This document shows positions 50,438 to 58,649 of a DNA stretch of 64,000 nt, piece by piece (positions within the stretch are counted from its first letter, which is position 1; every line of letters begins with the position of its first letter). The notes under the pieces are model-generated. The model saw nothing but the letters and a program-made list of their open reading frames with translations, did no database searches and had not been told where the DNA came from. Both the position numbers and the translations under genes were made by a program. The DNA comes from a bacterium HR21 (GTDB lineage: Bacteria; Bacteroidota; Ignavibacteria; Kapaibacteriales; HRBIN21), in assembly GCA_002898295.1 (NCBI GenBank), contig BEHX01000006.1, forward strand, positions 62,001-126,000, read 5' to 3'.

Positions 50438-52270
50438 ATGCGTACTGTGGCGATTGGATGGATGGTACTCACTCCGGTCGTGCTGGCACAGCATCCCGTG
50501 CTGCACCAACAGACTTCTCTGGGCTTCTGGGGAGCTCTGGGGGCGAACTTCCACAGTCCTGATCTCCAGACAGCCTGGGGAGTCTACAACCGCAGTGCGG
50601 CGGGGCTGGGATGGGGAATCGGCGGTGCAGTCGTCTTCCCTGTCTCTCCGGCTGTAGGATTTGGGGTACGGGCAGGATACGAAGCGCTAGGAGCAGAGCT
50701 GCGTTCCGGTACCGGCTCTACGCTGGCAAGCCGAATCGGGGCAGTCGAGCTGTTCCCACACGCGCTCGTGTGGGTGGGACAGAGTCGGTTCTATGTCCCC
50801 GTTGGACTGGAGCTCGGGATCGGGACGGGAGCTTCCGTGCAGCCGCCGGGGCAGACCGTCTGGCAGGATGTGCCCGAACGCGCTCTTCGGTTCGCAATTG
50901 CCGCGGGTGTCGGGTGGGCCTTTCCCTTCAGCCGCACGACGGCGCTGGTGCCCGAGGTAACGCTCCGTGTGCCGTTCTCCGATGTTTCCTCTGCGACGGG
51001 GTGGAAGCCGTGGAAGGTAACGCAGGCGCGGTTGACGCTCGGGCTTTTCTTCGGGATCCCGCGCCCGGAGCGGGAAGAGGAACCCGCGGGGAGTGCCCCC
51101 ACAGTAGCGCTGACCGTTGATGTTCCCCGGCTGCGCGTGGAGGAGGTTCGCTGGACGGAATACTTCCCGCTTCTGCCGTACATCTTCTTCAATGAGGCTT
51201 CGGCAGAGCCGCGAACTGAGTATACTTCCATTGCAACCCGTGGGGAATTCCGTTGGGAGGAGCTCCCGATGGATGCCCTCGGGGTGAATCGTTCCGTGCT
51301 CGACATTGTCGGGAAGCGGATGCAGGAGTATCCCACCGCCCGGCTTACTTTGACCGGGACAGCCGATGGGCGGCAGGAAGCTCGCATCCCAGGGCTGCCG
51401 CGCCAGCGTGCTGAGCGCATCAAGGAGTACCTGGTCACTCGCTGGGGGATTTCGCCGGAGCGCATTACAATCGTCTCCCGTCCCTATCCGGAGAAGCCCT
51501 CTGCCAGCCGAACGGGGATACCGGAGGATCGGCGGGATGGGGATGAGGAGAACCGGCGTGTGGAGCTTACTGCAACGGTGCCGGAGCTGCTGATGCCGGT
51601 GATGCTCACGGCAGAGAGCCGGCAGTACGTCCAGCCAGAGGTACTTTCCTGGCAACCCACCATCAGCTCACAGGCACCCATTGCGTCGTGGGAGCTGACG
51701 CTGAGCCAGGCGGGACGGGTCCTCGACGTTGTTCGGGGAGAGGGAGCCCCGCCGTCGCCTCTGCGCTGGCGTGTGCCGGCTGCGGTGCTGCAAGCAGGGG
51801 AGCTCCCGCTGGAGTACCTTTTCCGGGTGACCGATGTGCGTGGACGCTCTGCCCAGGTGGTTGGCTCGCTGCCCGTGGAGTACATTTCCAGCTTCCGCAA
51901 GCGCACCGAACAGCTGCCCGATCGAACAGTGACCCGCTTCAGCCTCATTCTCTTTGACTTCGACAGCGATGCCCTCACGCCCGAAAACCAGAGCATTCTG
52001 GAAACCCTCGTCCTTCCTTTCGTGCAGGCAACCTCCACGGTACGGATTGCGGGGTACACTGACCGCATTGGGCAGGCGGACTACAACCAGCAGCTCTCAC
52101 TGCGGCGGGCTCGCCGGGTGCGGGATTTCCTGGCTGCCCGCGTTCCCGGTGCTCGCTACGACATTGCCGGGTACGGGGAAAGTGTCCTCCTCTTCGATAA
52201 CCAGAGCCCGATTGGACGCCAGCTGAGCCGAACAGTGCAGATAACGATTGAGACTCCAACAGCTCCATGA
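50438..52270 (+). CDS. Outer-membrane protein with two OmpA-like domains
   Basis: The product is about 610 residues. A signal peptide (VLTPVVLAQ) precedes a beta-barrel-like region (~25-210). A first OmpA-like domain (~245-385) contains IFFNEASAEP, ARLTLTGTADG and RAERIKEYLVTRWGI. A beta-sandwich spacer (~390-495) is followed by a second, canonical OmpA domain (~500-605) with LFDFDSDALTPENQSIL, IAGYTDRIGQADYNQQLS and RRARRVRDFL. Two OmpA-like domains in one chain could bind two glycan sites, or one may have lost binding. The gene overlaps dxs by 4 bases. Longer in-frame starts begin before the promoter box. Confidence 0.9.
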   Translation: MRTVAIGWMVLTPVVLAQHPVLHQQTSLGFWGALGANFHSPDLQTAWGVYNRSAAGLGWGIGGAVVFPVSPAVGFGVRAGYEALGAELRSGTGSTLASRIGAVELFPHALVWVGQSRFYVPVGLELGIGTGASVQPPGQTVWQDVPERALRFAIAAGVGWAFPFSRTTALVPEVTLRVPFSDVSSATGWKPWKVTQARLTLGLFFGIPRPEREEEPAGSAPTVALTVDVPRLRVEEVRWTEYFPLLPYIFFNEASAEPRTEYTSIATRGEFRWEELPMDALGVNRSVLDIVGKRMQEYPTARLTLTGTADGRQEARIPGLPRQRAERIKEYLVTRWGISPERITIVSRPYPEKPSASRTGIPEDRRDGDEENRRVELTATVPELLMPVMLTAESRQYVQPEVLSWQPTISSQAPIASWELTLSQAGRVLDVVRGEGAPPSPLRWRVPAAVLQAGELPLEYLFRVTDVRGRSAQVVGSLPVEYISSFRKRTEQLPDRTVTRFSLILFDFDSDALTPENQSILETLVLPFVQATSTVRIAGYTDRIGQADYNQQLSLRRARRVRDFLAARVPGARYDIAGYGESVLLFDNQSPIGRQLSRTVQITIETPTAP

Positions 52271-54207
52271 CCGACTGGAGCGGCTACCGGTACCTGCCCT
52301 CGATTAGCTCGCCGCAAGACTTGCGAGAATTGCCCGAAAGTGCTCTGCCAGAAGTCTGTGCTGAACTGCGGCGCTACCTCATTGACGTCATCACCCAAGT
52401 AGGTGGGCATTTCGGTGCTGGGCTCGGCGTGGTGGAGCTGACCGTCGCGTTGCACTACGTCTTCAACACTCCTGAGGACAAGCTCATCTGGGACACCGGG
52501 CATCAGGGCTACCCGCACAAGATTCTCACCGGACGCCGTGACCAACTCTGGACGATCCGACGGAAGGGGGGCATTTCCGGCTTCCTGAAGCGCAGCGAGA
52601 GCCCATACGATGTCTTCGGTGCCGGGCATGCTAGCACGAGCATCTCCGCAGCGCTCGGGATTGCCACCGCCCGGGATATGCAGGGCAAGGATTTCAAAGT
52701 GGTCGCCATCATCGGTGATGGCGCCATGACGGGTGGGCTGGCCTATGAGGCGATGAATAACTGCGGACTCCAGAAGCGGGATTTGATCGTTGTGCTCAAC
52801 GATAACCGCATGTCTATCGCCCCGAACGTGTGGGCATTGTCGAACTACTTCACGCAGCTGTTTGCCTCGCCCGCGGGACTGAAAGTCCGCAGAGCTGCCT
52901 GGGAGTTGACTGAGCGGATGGATGAGGTCGGGGACCGCCTCCGCCGGTTGCTCGCCCGTGTTGAAAGCGGGGTCAAGGCGATCATTACCCCAGGGATGCT
53001 CTTCGAGGCGCTCGGCTTCAAGTACTTCGGTCCAGTCAACGGACATAACGTGCGCCTCCTGGTGCGGCTGCTGCGCTCGCTCAAGGAACTGCACGGTCCG
53101 GTCCTGTTCCATGTTATCACGCAGAAGGGCAAAGGGTACGAGCCTGCCGAGCGTGACCGCCAGAATCTGCATGCCATTGGCAAGATTGACAAGATTACCG
53201 GTCAACCGCTCGCAGGGAGCTCTGCTCCGAAGGCGCCGCTGTACCAGACTGTCTTCGGACAGGCGATGCTCGAGCTCTGTGAACGCGACCCCCGCATCGT
53301 GGGTATTACCGCCGCAATGCCCGATGGAACGGGGCTGAACATCGTGCAGGAGCGCTTCCCTGACCGCGTCTTCGATGTCGGGATTGCTGAAGCCCATGCT
53401 GTGACCTTCGCCGCTGGGCTGGCAGCCGAGGGGATGCTGCCGGTTTGCGCGATCTACTCCACCTTCCTGCAGCGTGCCTTCGATCAGATTGTGCACGATG
53501 TTGCCTTGCAGCACCTGCATGTGGTCTTCGCCCTCGACCGTGCCGGGCTGGTCGGGCAGGATGGTCCGACCCACCATGGGATGCTCGATTTAGCATACCT
53601 GCGCATCATCCCAGGGATGGTCGTGATGGCGCCGAAGGATGAGCAGGAGCTTCGCAACATGCTGTATTCGGCGCTGTACTGCTACACCAGTGGTCCGGTA
53701 GCAGTGCGCTATCCACGCGGGAATGCCGTTGGGGTTCAGCTCGGTCCAATGGAGCCGCTGCCTTTGGGTAAAGCGGAAGTGCTCCGCCGTGGGGAGGATG
53801 TGGCTATTGTGGCAATCGGGAAGCCAGTTATGGAAGCCCTCAAAGCAGCCGATCTCCTGGCAGCGGAGGGCATAAGTGCTGAGGTGGTCAACGCACGTTT
53901 TGCCAAGCCGCTCGATACAGAGCTCCTCGATGAGCTCTGCGAGCGCTTCTCTGCTGTGGTGACGGTCGAAGATGGGCAGGTCCTGGGGGGATTTGGTTCA
54001 GCGGTTCTGGAGTACATTGGGCAGCGCTATAATCGGCGAGTGGATGTGCTCCTGCACGGAATCCCCGATATCTTCGTTGAGCACGCAACGCCGGAGGAAC
54101 AGTACCAGGAGCTGCGGCTTGATGCCCACGGCATTGCTTCCGTTGTCCGGGAGTTCTTGCAGCGCCGCAGCCCACGCCGGTGGTGGACACGACGCTTCTT
54201 CGCATAG
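52267..54207 (+). CDS. dxs: 1-deoxy-D-xylulose-5-phosphate synthase
   Basis: The product has 646 residues. It condenses pyruvate and glyceraldehyde-3-phosphate, the first step of the MEP isoprenoid route. Features include LIWDTGHQGYPHKILTGR (~76), FGAGHASTSISAALG (~118), the ThDP motif IGDGAMTGGLAYEAMNN (~153), DRAGLVGQDGPTHHG (~423) and VRYPRGN (~480). Length is normal. It overlaps the OmpA gene by 4 bases and is followed 9 bases later by the Wzz gene. Isoprenoid supply for undecaprenyl phosphate may explain its place among envelope genes (inference). Confidence 0.96.
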   Translation: MTDWSGYRYLPSISSPQDLRELPESALPEVCAELRRYLIDVITQVGGHFGAGLGVVELTVALHYVFNTPEDKLIWDTGHQGYPHKILTGRRDQLWTIRRKGGISGFLKRSESPYDVFGAGHASTSISAALGIATARDMQGKDFKVVAIIGDGAMTGGLAYEAMNNCGLQKRDLIVVLNDNRMSIAPNVWALSNYFTQLFASPAGLKVRRAAWELTERMDEVGDRLRRLLARVESGVKAIITPGMLFEALGFKYFGPVNGHNVRLLVRLLRSLKELHGPVLFHVITQKGKGYEPAERDRQNLHAIGKIDKITGQPLAGSSAPKAPLYQTVFGQAMLELCERDPRIVGITAAMPDGTGLNIVQERFPDRVFDVGIAEAHAVTFAAGLAAEGMLPVCAIYSTFLQRAFDQIVHDVALQHLHVVFALDRAGLVGQDGPTHHGMLDLAYLRIIPGMVVMAPKDEQELRNMLYSALYCYTSGPVAVRYPRGNAVGVQLGPMEPLPLGKAEVLRRGEDVAIVAIGKPVMEALKAADLLAAEGISAEVVNARFAKPLDTELLDELCERFSAVVTVEDGQVLGGFGSAVLEYIGQRYNRRVDVLLHGIPDIFVEHATPEEQYQELRLDAHGIASVVREFLQRRSPRRWWTRRFFA

Positions 54208-54216
54208 CTTCAGCCT

Positions 54217-55428
54217 ATGACGGCACCGCAGACTTCTCCGACGGTGGAACCACGCCTGGAAGACCGGCAGGGGGCTCTTCCCATCCCTCCCGGCGTCCAG
54301 CTGTTGCAGCTGGTCCAGCGCCACTGGAAGTTCCTCCTCGGCAGCGTTGTCCTGACCACAGGAGTCACCCTGGGGGTGAGCTTCTTGATACCGAACTGGT
54401 ATGAGGCAACAGTCAGTGCCGTCCCATCCTCGCGTGGGCTTCCCGGCTTGGAAAGCGTCCTGGGAGCTGCGGCGGGAGTGCTGCGGGATATTGGTGCGCT
54501 GCGGCTCGGCTCCCTTGGGCAGCAGGGATACAATTTCCTGGTCATCCTCGAAAGTCGCCGGCTGAAGGACTCCCTCATTGAACGCTTTCGGCTCTGGGAG
54601 CTTTACGATCTGCCCGATACCGCTCGACACCGCCTCTACCGCAAGCTGGAGAAGGACCTGGAAGTCACCTACGAGCTCAACGGGAACTACACGGTCACGG
54701 CGCGCCATACCGACCCGCAGAAAGCAGCCGCCATGGCAAATGCAGCCATTGAGGTAGCCAATGCAATTGCTGCCGAGGTTACCCAGCAGGAAAGCGGGCA
54801 GCTGCGCCGGTACTTGGAGAGCCGACTGGCACGGTTGGATAGCGCCGCGGCACAGGTTGCCGATTCGCTGCGGCTGTTTTCTCGGCAGACGCTCGTGTTC
54901 TCGCCCCTCGACCAGGCACAGGCAGCAGCAAAGGCATTGGCAGAGCTCAAAGCACAGGCACTTTCCCAGCAGATCCTCTTAGAGGCTCTCCGCCAGGCAT
55001 ACGGGGAGAGCGATCCGGTTGTTCGGGCACAGCAGCGGCTGCTGGAGGAAGTTCGGCAGCAACTCCAGCAGGCAGAGCAGCGACCGGGCTTGGTTGGGGA
55101 TTTCCCCTTGCGGGAGGCTGCCGGTGTTGGGTTGCGCTTTCTACGCTTGTACACGGAGCTGGAGACCTACCAACGGGTGCGGAGTTTGCTGCTGCCGACC
55201 CTGGAGCAAGTGCGGCTCGATGAGCAGCGGGCGCGTCCGGTGCTCTACGTCGTGGATCCCGCGGTCCCTCCACAGTTGAAGGCCTATCCGAAGCGACTGC
55301 TCCTTGCCCTCGGGGCAGCAATTGGTTCAGCCGTGCTATCGTTGCTTGCTCTGCTGCTGTGGCAGCGGTGGCGGGAATGGCGAGCTCTCATGCAAGATGA
55401 CCACCTCCGTGCAGGACAGGAAGGATAA
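54217..55428 (+). CDS. Wzz-type polysaccharide chain-length regulator
   Basis: The product has 403 residues. Two membrane helices (~38-58 and ~370-392) flank a long periplasmic helical domain. The N-terminal Wzz domain shows WKFLLGSVVLTTGVTLGVSFLIPNWYEATV, and the C-terminal motif PVLYVVDPAVPPQLKAYPKRLLLAL precedes the second helix. There is no tyrosine-kinase domain. Wzz proteins set polymer length for O-antigen or capsule. The gene overlaps the O-antigen ligase/polymerase gene by 32 bases, a fitting partner. Confidence 0.9.
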   Translation: MTAPQTSPTVEPRLEDRQGALPIPPGVQLLQLVQRHWKFLLGSVVLTTGVTLGVSFLIPNWYEATVSAVPSSRGLPGLESVLGAAAGVLRDIGALRLGSLGQQGYNFLVILESRRLKDSLIERFRLWELYDLPDTARHRLYRKLEKDLEVTYELNGNYTVTARHTDPQKAAAMANAAIEVANAIAAEVTQQESGQLRRYLESRLARLDSAAAQVADSLRLFSRQTLVFSPLDQAQAAAKALAELKAQALSQQILLEALRQAYGESDPVVRAQQRLLEEVRQQLQQAEQRPGLVGDFPLREAAGVGLRFLRLYTELETYQRVRSLLLPTLEQVRLDEQRARPVLYVVDPAVPPQLKAYPKRLLLALGAAIGSAVLSLLALLLWQRWREWRALMQDDHLRAGQEG

Positions 55429-56800
55429 AGCACCGCCGGCGGGCTTCCTTGTGGGAGTCATCGCGCTCGAAGGCAGCGCTGCAGCGATTGCTGTGGCGAC
55501 GCGGCAAGAGCTCCTTGCCTTTGCCCTCGTTGTCGGGGTAGCGGCTGTAAGCGCAATGGTGCGCTATCCTCTCCTGTGGCTCTGCACCCTTGCGCTCGCT
55601 GCGATCCCGCTTTTCTTCCTGCAGGGACCGACTGTGGAGCCAACGGAGGTGGTGCTGGTGCTCTTCCTCCTGGCAGTGTTGGTAGGCTGGCTCCTTTGGC
55701 AGGGCGTCGTGGAGCGGCGCCGTCTTTTCCAGCACTGGGGTGATGTGTTGCTGGTGCTGTTCCTGCTCCTCTCCGGGCTGAATGCACCGCTGGCGCTCCT
55801 CAACGATGTCCCCATAGAGGAATGGCTGCGACGGTGGCTGCCAATGTGGCTGCTGCTTTCTTACATCCCGGTGCGGATGCTCGTGCGGACGCCTCGCCAG
55901 CTGTTGCTGCTCCTGATGCTGCTGCTACTTGCGGGGGTTGTCATTGCTGGAGCGACGGTGGAACGCTACCGGTCTGGGGTTGCTCTGGCGGAGTACGCCT
56001 ACCAGCTGCGCAGCGGCTATGCGCGAACGCAGGGCGAGCATTTTCTCGCCTTTGCTCTGGTCAGCTGTCTGATTGGGGCAGCGTTTGGGCGGGCGCTCCT
56101 GTGGCGGCTCTTCTTGGTGGGCTGTGCGATTGTCATGGCAGTTGCCATCGTGGTGACGTTTTCCCGTACAGCATGGCTTTCGGTCTTATTAGGCTTGGCG
56201 GTAGGGTGGATGCTTCTGTCGTGGCGGCAGCGGCTGCAGACGCTGCTGCTCGGTGGGGCACTGGTCGCTGTGGCTCTCGGAGTTCTGGTGGCGACCTTCC
56301 CACGGGTTTCCTCCATCTTGCTGCGTTTGATCGAGCAGCGCTTCCTCTCTCTTGCCGTGGGGAGGCAGCGGGATTTGGCCCTTCAGGGGCGCTTCTTCCA
56401 GCTGCAGAAGGCGCTGGAGCAGACCTGCCTCTACCCGCTCGGTGGACACGGTCTAGGGAAGGCGTTCCCGTACTACGAAGCGGGAGCTCGGCGGCACATT
56501 CACTACAGCTACATCCACAACGGCTACGTGGCTACAGCGTACCGCTACGGCATTCCACTGGCACTTCTGCTCCTTGTGGCACTGGGGACACATCTGGTCA
56601 ATGCCTTTCGGCAGCTGCGGCGGACGCCACCGGGTTCGCTGTGGCGGATGGCGGCGGTGACGGGATGTGCGGGGATGGTGGGCGTGATGTTCTCGCTGAT
56701 GATGACGGAAAATCCGCTCGACATGCGGATGACCACACTGACCCTCGCGTGGGTGCTGGCATTGGCGAATGTCTCCCCACCGTCGGCACGCAATGGCTGA
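55397..56800 (+). CDS. O-antigen ligase/polymerase family membrane protein
   Basis: The product is about 467 residues from the ATG at 55397. About twelve membrane helices are predicted. A large periplasmic loop at ~345-395 holds HGLGKAFPYYEAG and HYSYIHNGYVATAYRYGIP, the HN(G)Y pattern of the Wzy_C/O-antigen ligase superfamily. It either polymerises O-antigen units (Wzy) or ligates glycan to lipid A core (WaaL); sequence alone does not separate these. Being paired with Wzz favours a polymerase-type role. It overlaps the PBP2 gene by 8 bases. Confidence 0.85.
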   Translation: MTTSVQDRKDKAPPAGFLVGVIALEGSAAAIAVATRQELLAFALVVGVAAVSAMVRYPLLWLCTLALAAIPLFFLQGPTVEPTEVVLVLFLLAVLVGWLLWQGVVERRRLFQHWGDVLLVLFLLLSGLNAPLALLNDVPIEEWLRRWLPMWLLLSYIPVRMLVRTPRQLLLLLMLLLLAGVVIAGATVERYRSGVALAEYAYQLRSGYARTQGEHFLAFALVSCLIGAAFGRALLWRLFLVGCAIVMAVAIVVTFSRTAWLSVLLGLAVGWMLLSWRQRLQTLLLGGALVAVALGVLVATFPRVSSILLRLIEQRFLSLAVGRQRDLALQGRFFQLQKALEQTCLYPLGGHGLGKAFPYYEAGARRHIHYSYIHNGYVATAYRYGIPLALLLLVALGTHLVNAFRQLRRTPPGSLWRMAAVTGCAGMVGVMFSLMMTENPLDMRMTTLTLAWVLALANVSPPSARNG

Positions 56801-58580
56801 GAAACCGGTGCGGTTGTGGGTAGTCCGTGGCGTGATAGGAGTAACGTTCGTGCTCTTCCTCGGGCGCCTTGTGCAGCTGCAGCTTCTGCAAGGAGGGATG
56901 TACCGGGAACGGGCAGAGGCGCAAGCTCTCAAGCGCTTGGTGGTCTATCCCCCGCGGGGTGTGATCTACGACCGCTCGGGGACACCTTTGGTGGAAAACG
57001 CCCCAGCGTTCAGTATCGTGGTTGTTCCCGGGGAATTCCCAGTAGAACGAACTCCGCTCTTGGCGACGCTGTTGGGGATAGATAGCGTGCGTCTGCGCCA
57101 GCAGCTTGAAGCAGCTCTCCGGACAATGCGCTTTACACCCATCCGACTTGTTCGGGATGCAGATTTCCACACGATTGCTGCTGTTGAGGAGCATCTGTGG
57201 CAGCTTCCTGGGGTGATGGTCGAGATAGAGATGCGCCGCCTCCATCGGGGTCCGGCACGGCTGGCGCATGTGCTGGGCTACGTTCGGGAGGTGGGTCCGC
57301 AGCATCTGGAGCGTATGGGCGATTACTACCGACCGGGGAGCCCAATCGGCTACACAGGTGTGGAAGCCACATACGAGCCTTTCCTGCGGGGTGAGAAGGG
57401 ATACCGCTTCGTGGTGGTCAATGCGCTAGGGCAGCCCGTGGCTGCGTTCCGGGAGCGACGTTACGACGTTCCGGCACGGAAGGGGTTCGACCTGTACCTA
57501 AGCATTGACGCTCGGCTGCAGGCAATTGCTGAGCAGCTCCTGGAGGGACACCGGGGTGCCATCGTGGCACTAGACCCGCAGACGGGGGAAGTCTTGGCAC
57601 TGGTCAGTAAGCCAGACTACGATCCAGAGCCATTGAATCGACGAGATGCGGGCAGCTATTATCTGCGCTTGCTGCAGGATCCCGAACGTCCGCTCTTCAA
57701 CCGGGCGCTGCAGTCGCTCTACCCGCCGGGGTCTACGTGGAAGATGGTTGTGGCAGCAGCAGCACTTCAGGATAGTCTCATTACGGAGCGGACGCACGTG
57801 TCGTGCACTGGGGGCTTCGTCTACGGGGGGAGGATGTATCGGTGCCATCATGCCCATGGGGCGGTCAATGTTGTCCAGGCGTTGCGCGTTTCGTGCAACA
57901 CGTTTTTCTACCAGCTGGGGTTGCGAGTTGGACTGGAGCGGCTCTCTCGCGTAGGAGCTCTGTTCGGATTTGGACATCCCACGGGCATTGATCTGCCGGG
58001 GGAAAGCAGGGGTGTACTGCCCACACGGGATTACTACGAGCGCCGGTATGGGAAGCAGGGATGGTCTGAAGGTGGGCGACTGGTCAATTTAGGGATTGGG
58101 CAAGGGGAGCTGAGCGTGACCCCGTTGCAAATGGCAGTGTATGCGGCTGCGCTGGCGACCGGCGTAGTGCGTCAGCCCCATGTCGTCCGGGCGGTGGTCA
58201 ATCCGTATACGGGTGAGCTGCAGCCGTTGACGCATGCGGAGGCTCGTCTCCCGCTCCGTCCAGAGGTGCTCGAGCTGCTGCGGCAGGGGATGGAAGAGGT
58301 GGTCAATGCTCCCGGTGGGACGGCACAAGCAGCTCGGCTGCCGGGCGTGCGAGTGTGTGGGAAGACAGGGACAGCCCAGAATCCGCATGGGAAGGACCAT
58401 GCCTGGTTTATTGGCTTTGCCCCACGGGAGAATCCCCGGATTGCCTTCTGCGTGATGGTGGAGAATGCCGGCTTTGGCGGAGCAGTGGCGGCTCCGATCG
58501 CTCGGCAGTTGCTCGAGGCATTTTTCGGGACGTTGCGCGATTCAACACAAGTGGCGCCCTCTGAGATTGCTGCCCGGTAG
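56793..58580 (+). CDS. mrdA: Penicillin-binding protein 2 (class B transpeptidase)
   Basis: The product is about 595 residues from the ATG at 56793. One N-terminal helix (~10-30) is followed by the PBP dimerisation domain (VVYPPRGVIYDRSGTPLVEN, ~50-70) and the transpeptidase domain. The active-site SxxK is STWK with S314 by codon count. SCN (in RVSCNTFFYQLG) and KTG (in CGKTGTAQNPHGKDH) complete the catalytic motifs. PBP2 cross-links peptidoglycan during cell elongation. Its usual neighbours mreC, mreD and rodA are absent. It ends the OmpA-dxs-Wzz-Wzy operon. Confidence 0.93.
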   Translation: MAEKPVRLWVVRGVIGVTFVLFLGRLVQLQLLQGGMYRERAEAQALKRLVVYPPRGVIYDRSGTPLVENAPAFSIVVVPGEFPVERTPLLATLLGIDSVRLRQQLEAALRTMRFTPIRLVRDADFHTIAAVEEHLWQLPGVMVEIEMRRLHRGPARLAHVLGYVREVGPQHLERMGDYYRPGSPIGYTGVEATYEPFLRGEKGYRFVVVNALGQPVAAFRERRYDVPARKGFDLYLSIDARLQAIAEQLLEGHRGAIVALDPQTGEVLALVSKPDYDPEPLNRRDAGSYYLRLLQDPERPLFNRALQSLYPPGSTWKMVVAAAALQDSLITERTHVSCTGGFVYGGRMYRCHHAHGAVNVVQALRVSCNTFFYQLGLRVGLERLSRVGALFGFGHPTGIDLPGESRGVLPTRDYYERRYGKQGWSEGGRLVNLGIGQGELSVTPLQMAVYAAALATGVVRQPHVVRAVVNPYTGELQPLTHAEARLPLRPEVLELLRQGMEEVVNAPGGTAQAARLPGVRVCGKTGTAQNPHGKDHAWFIGFAPRENPRIAFCVMVENAGFGGAVAAPIARQLLEAFFGTLRDSTQVAPSEIAAR

Positions 58581-58609
58581 GCTTACAGGCGCTTCTGTTG
58601 CGGGCTTCG

Positions 58610-58617
58610 TAGCTTTG
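58610..58617 (+). promoter_or_regulatory. TAnnTTTG promoter box of the DUF2723 module
   Basis: TAGCTTTG, an exact match, 32 bases before the ATG at 58650 and 29 bases after the PBP2 stop. It separates the last module from the PBP2 operon. Confidence 0.6.
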
Positions 58618-58649
58618 TACGCCTGATGTCTGTCTGAGCGGAACGCAGC

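Noticed and set aside
52156-53577. A 473-codon minus-strand frame inside dxs
   Set aside because: Antisense to a fully conserved Dxs sequence.
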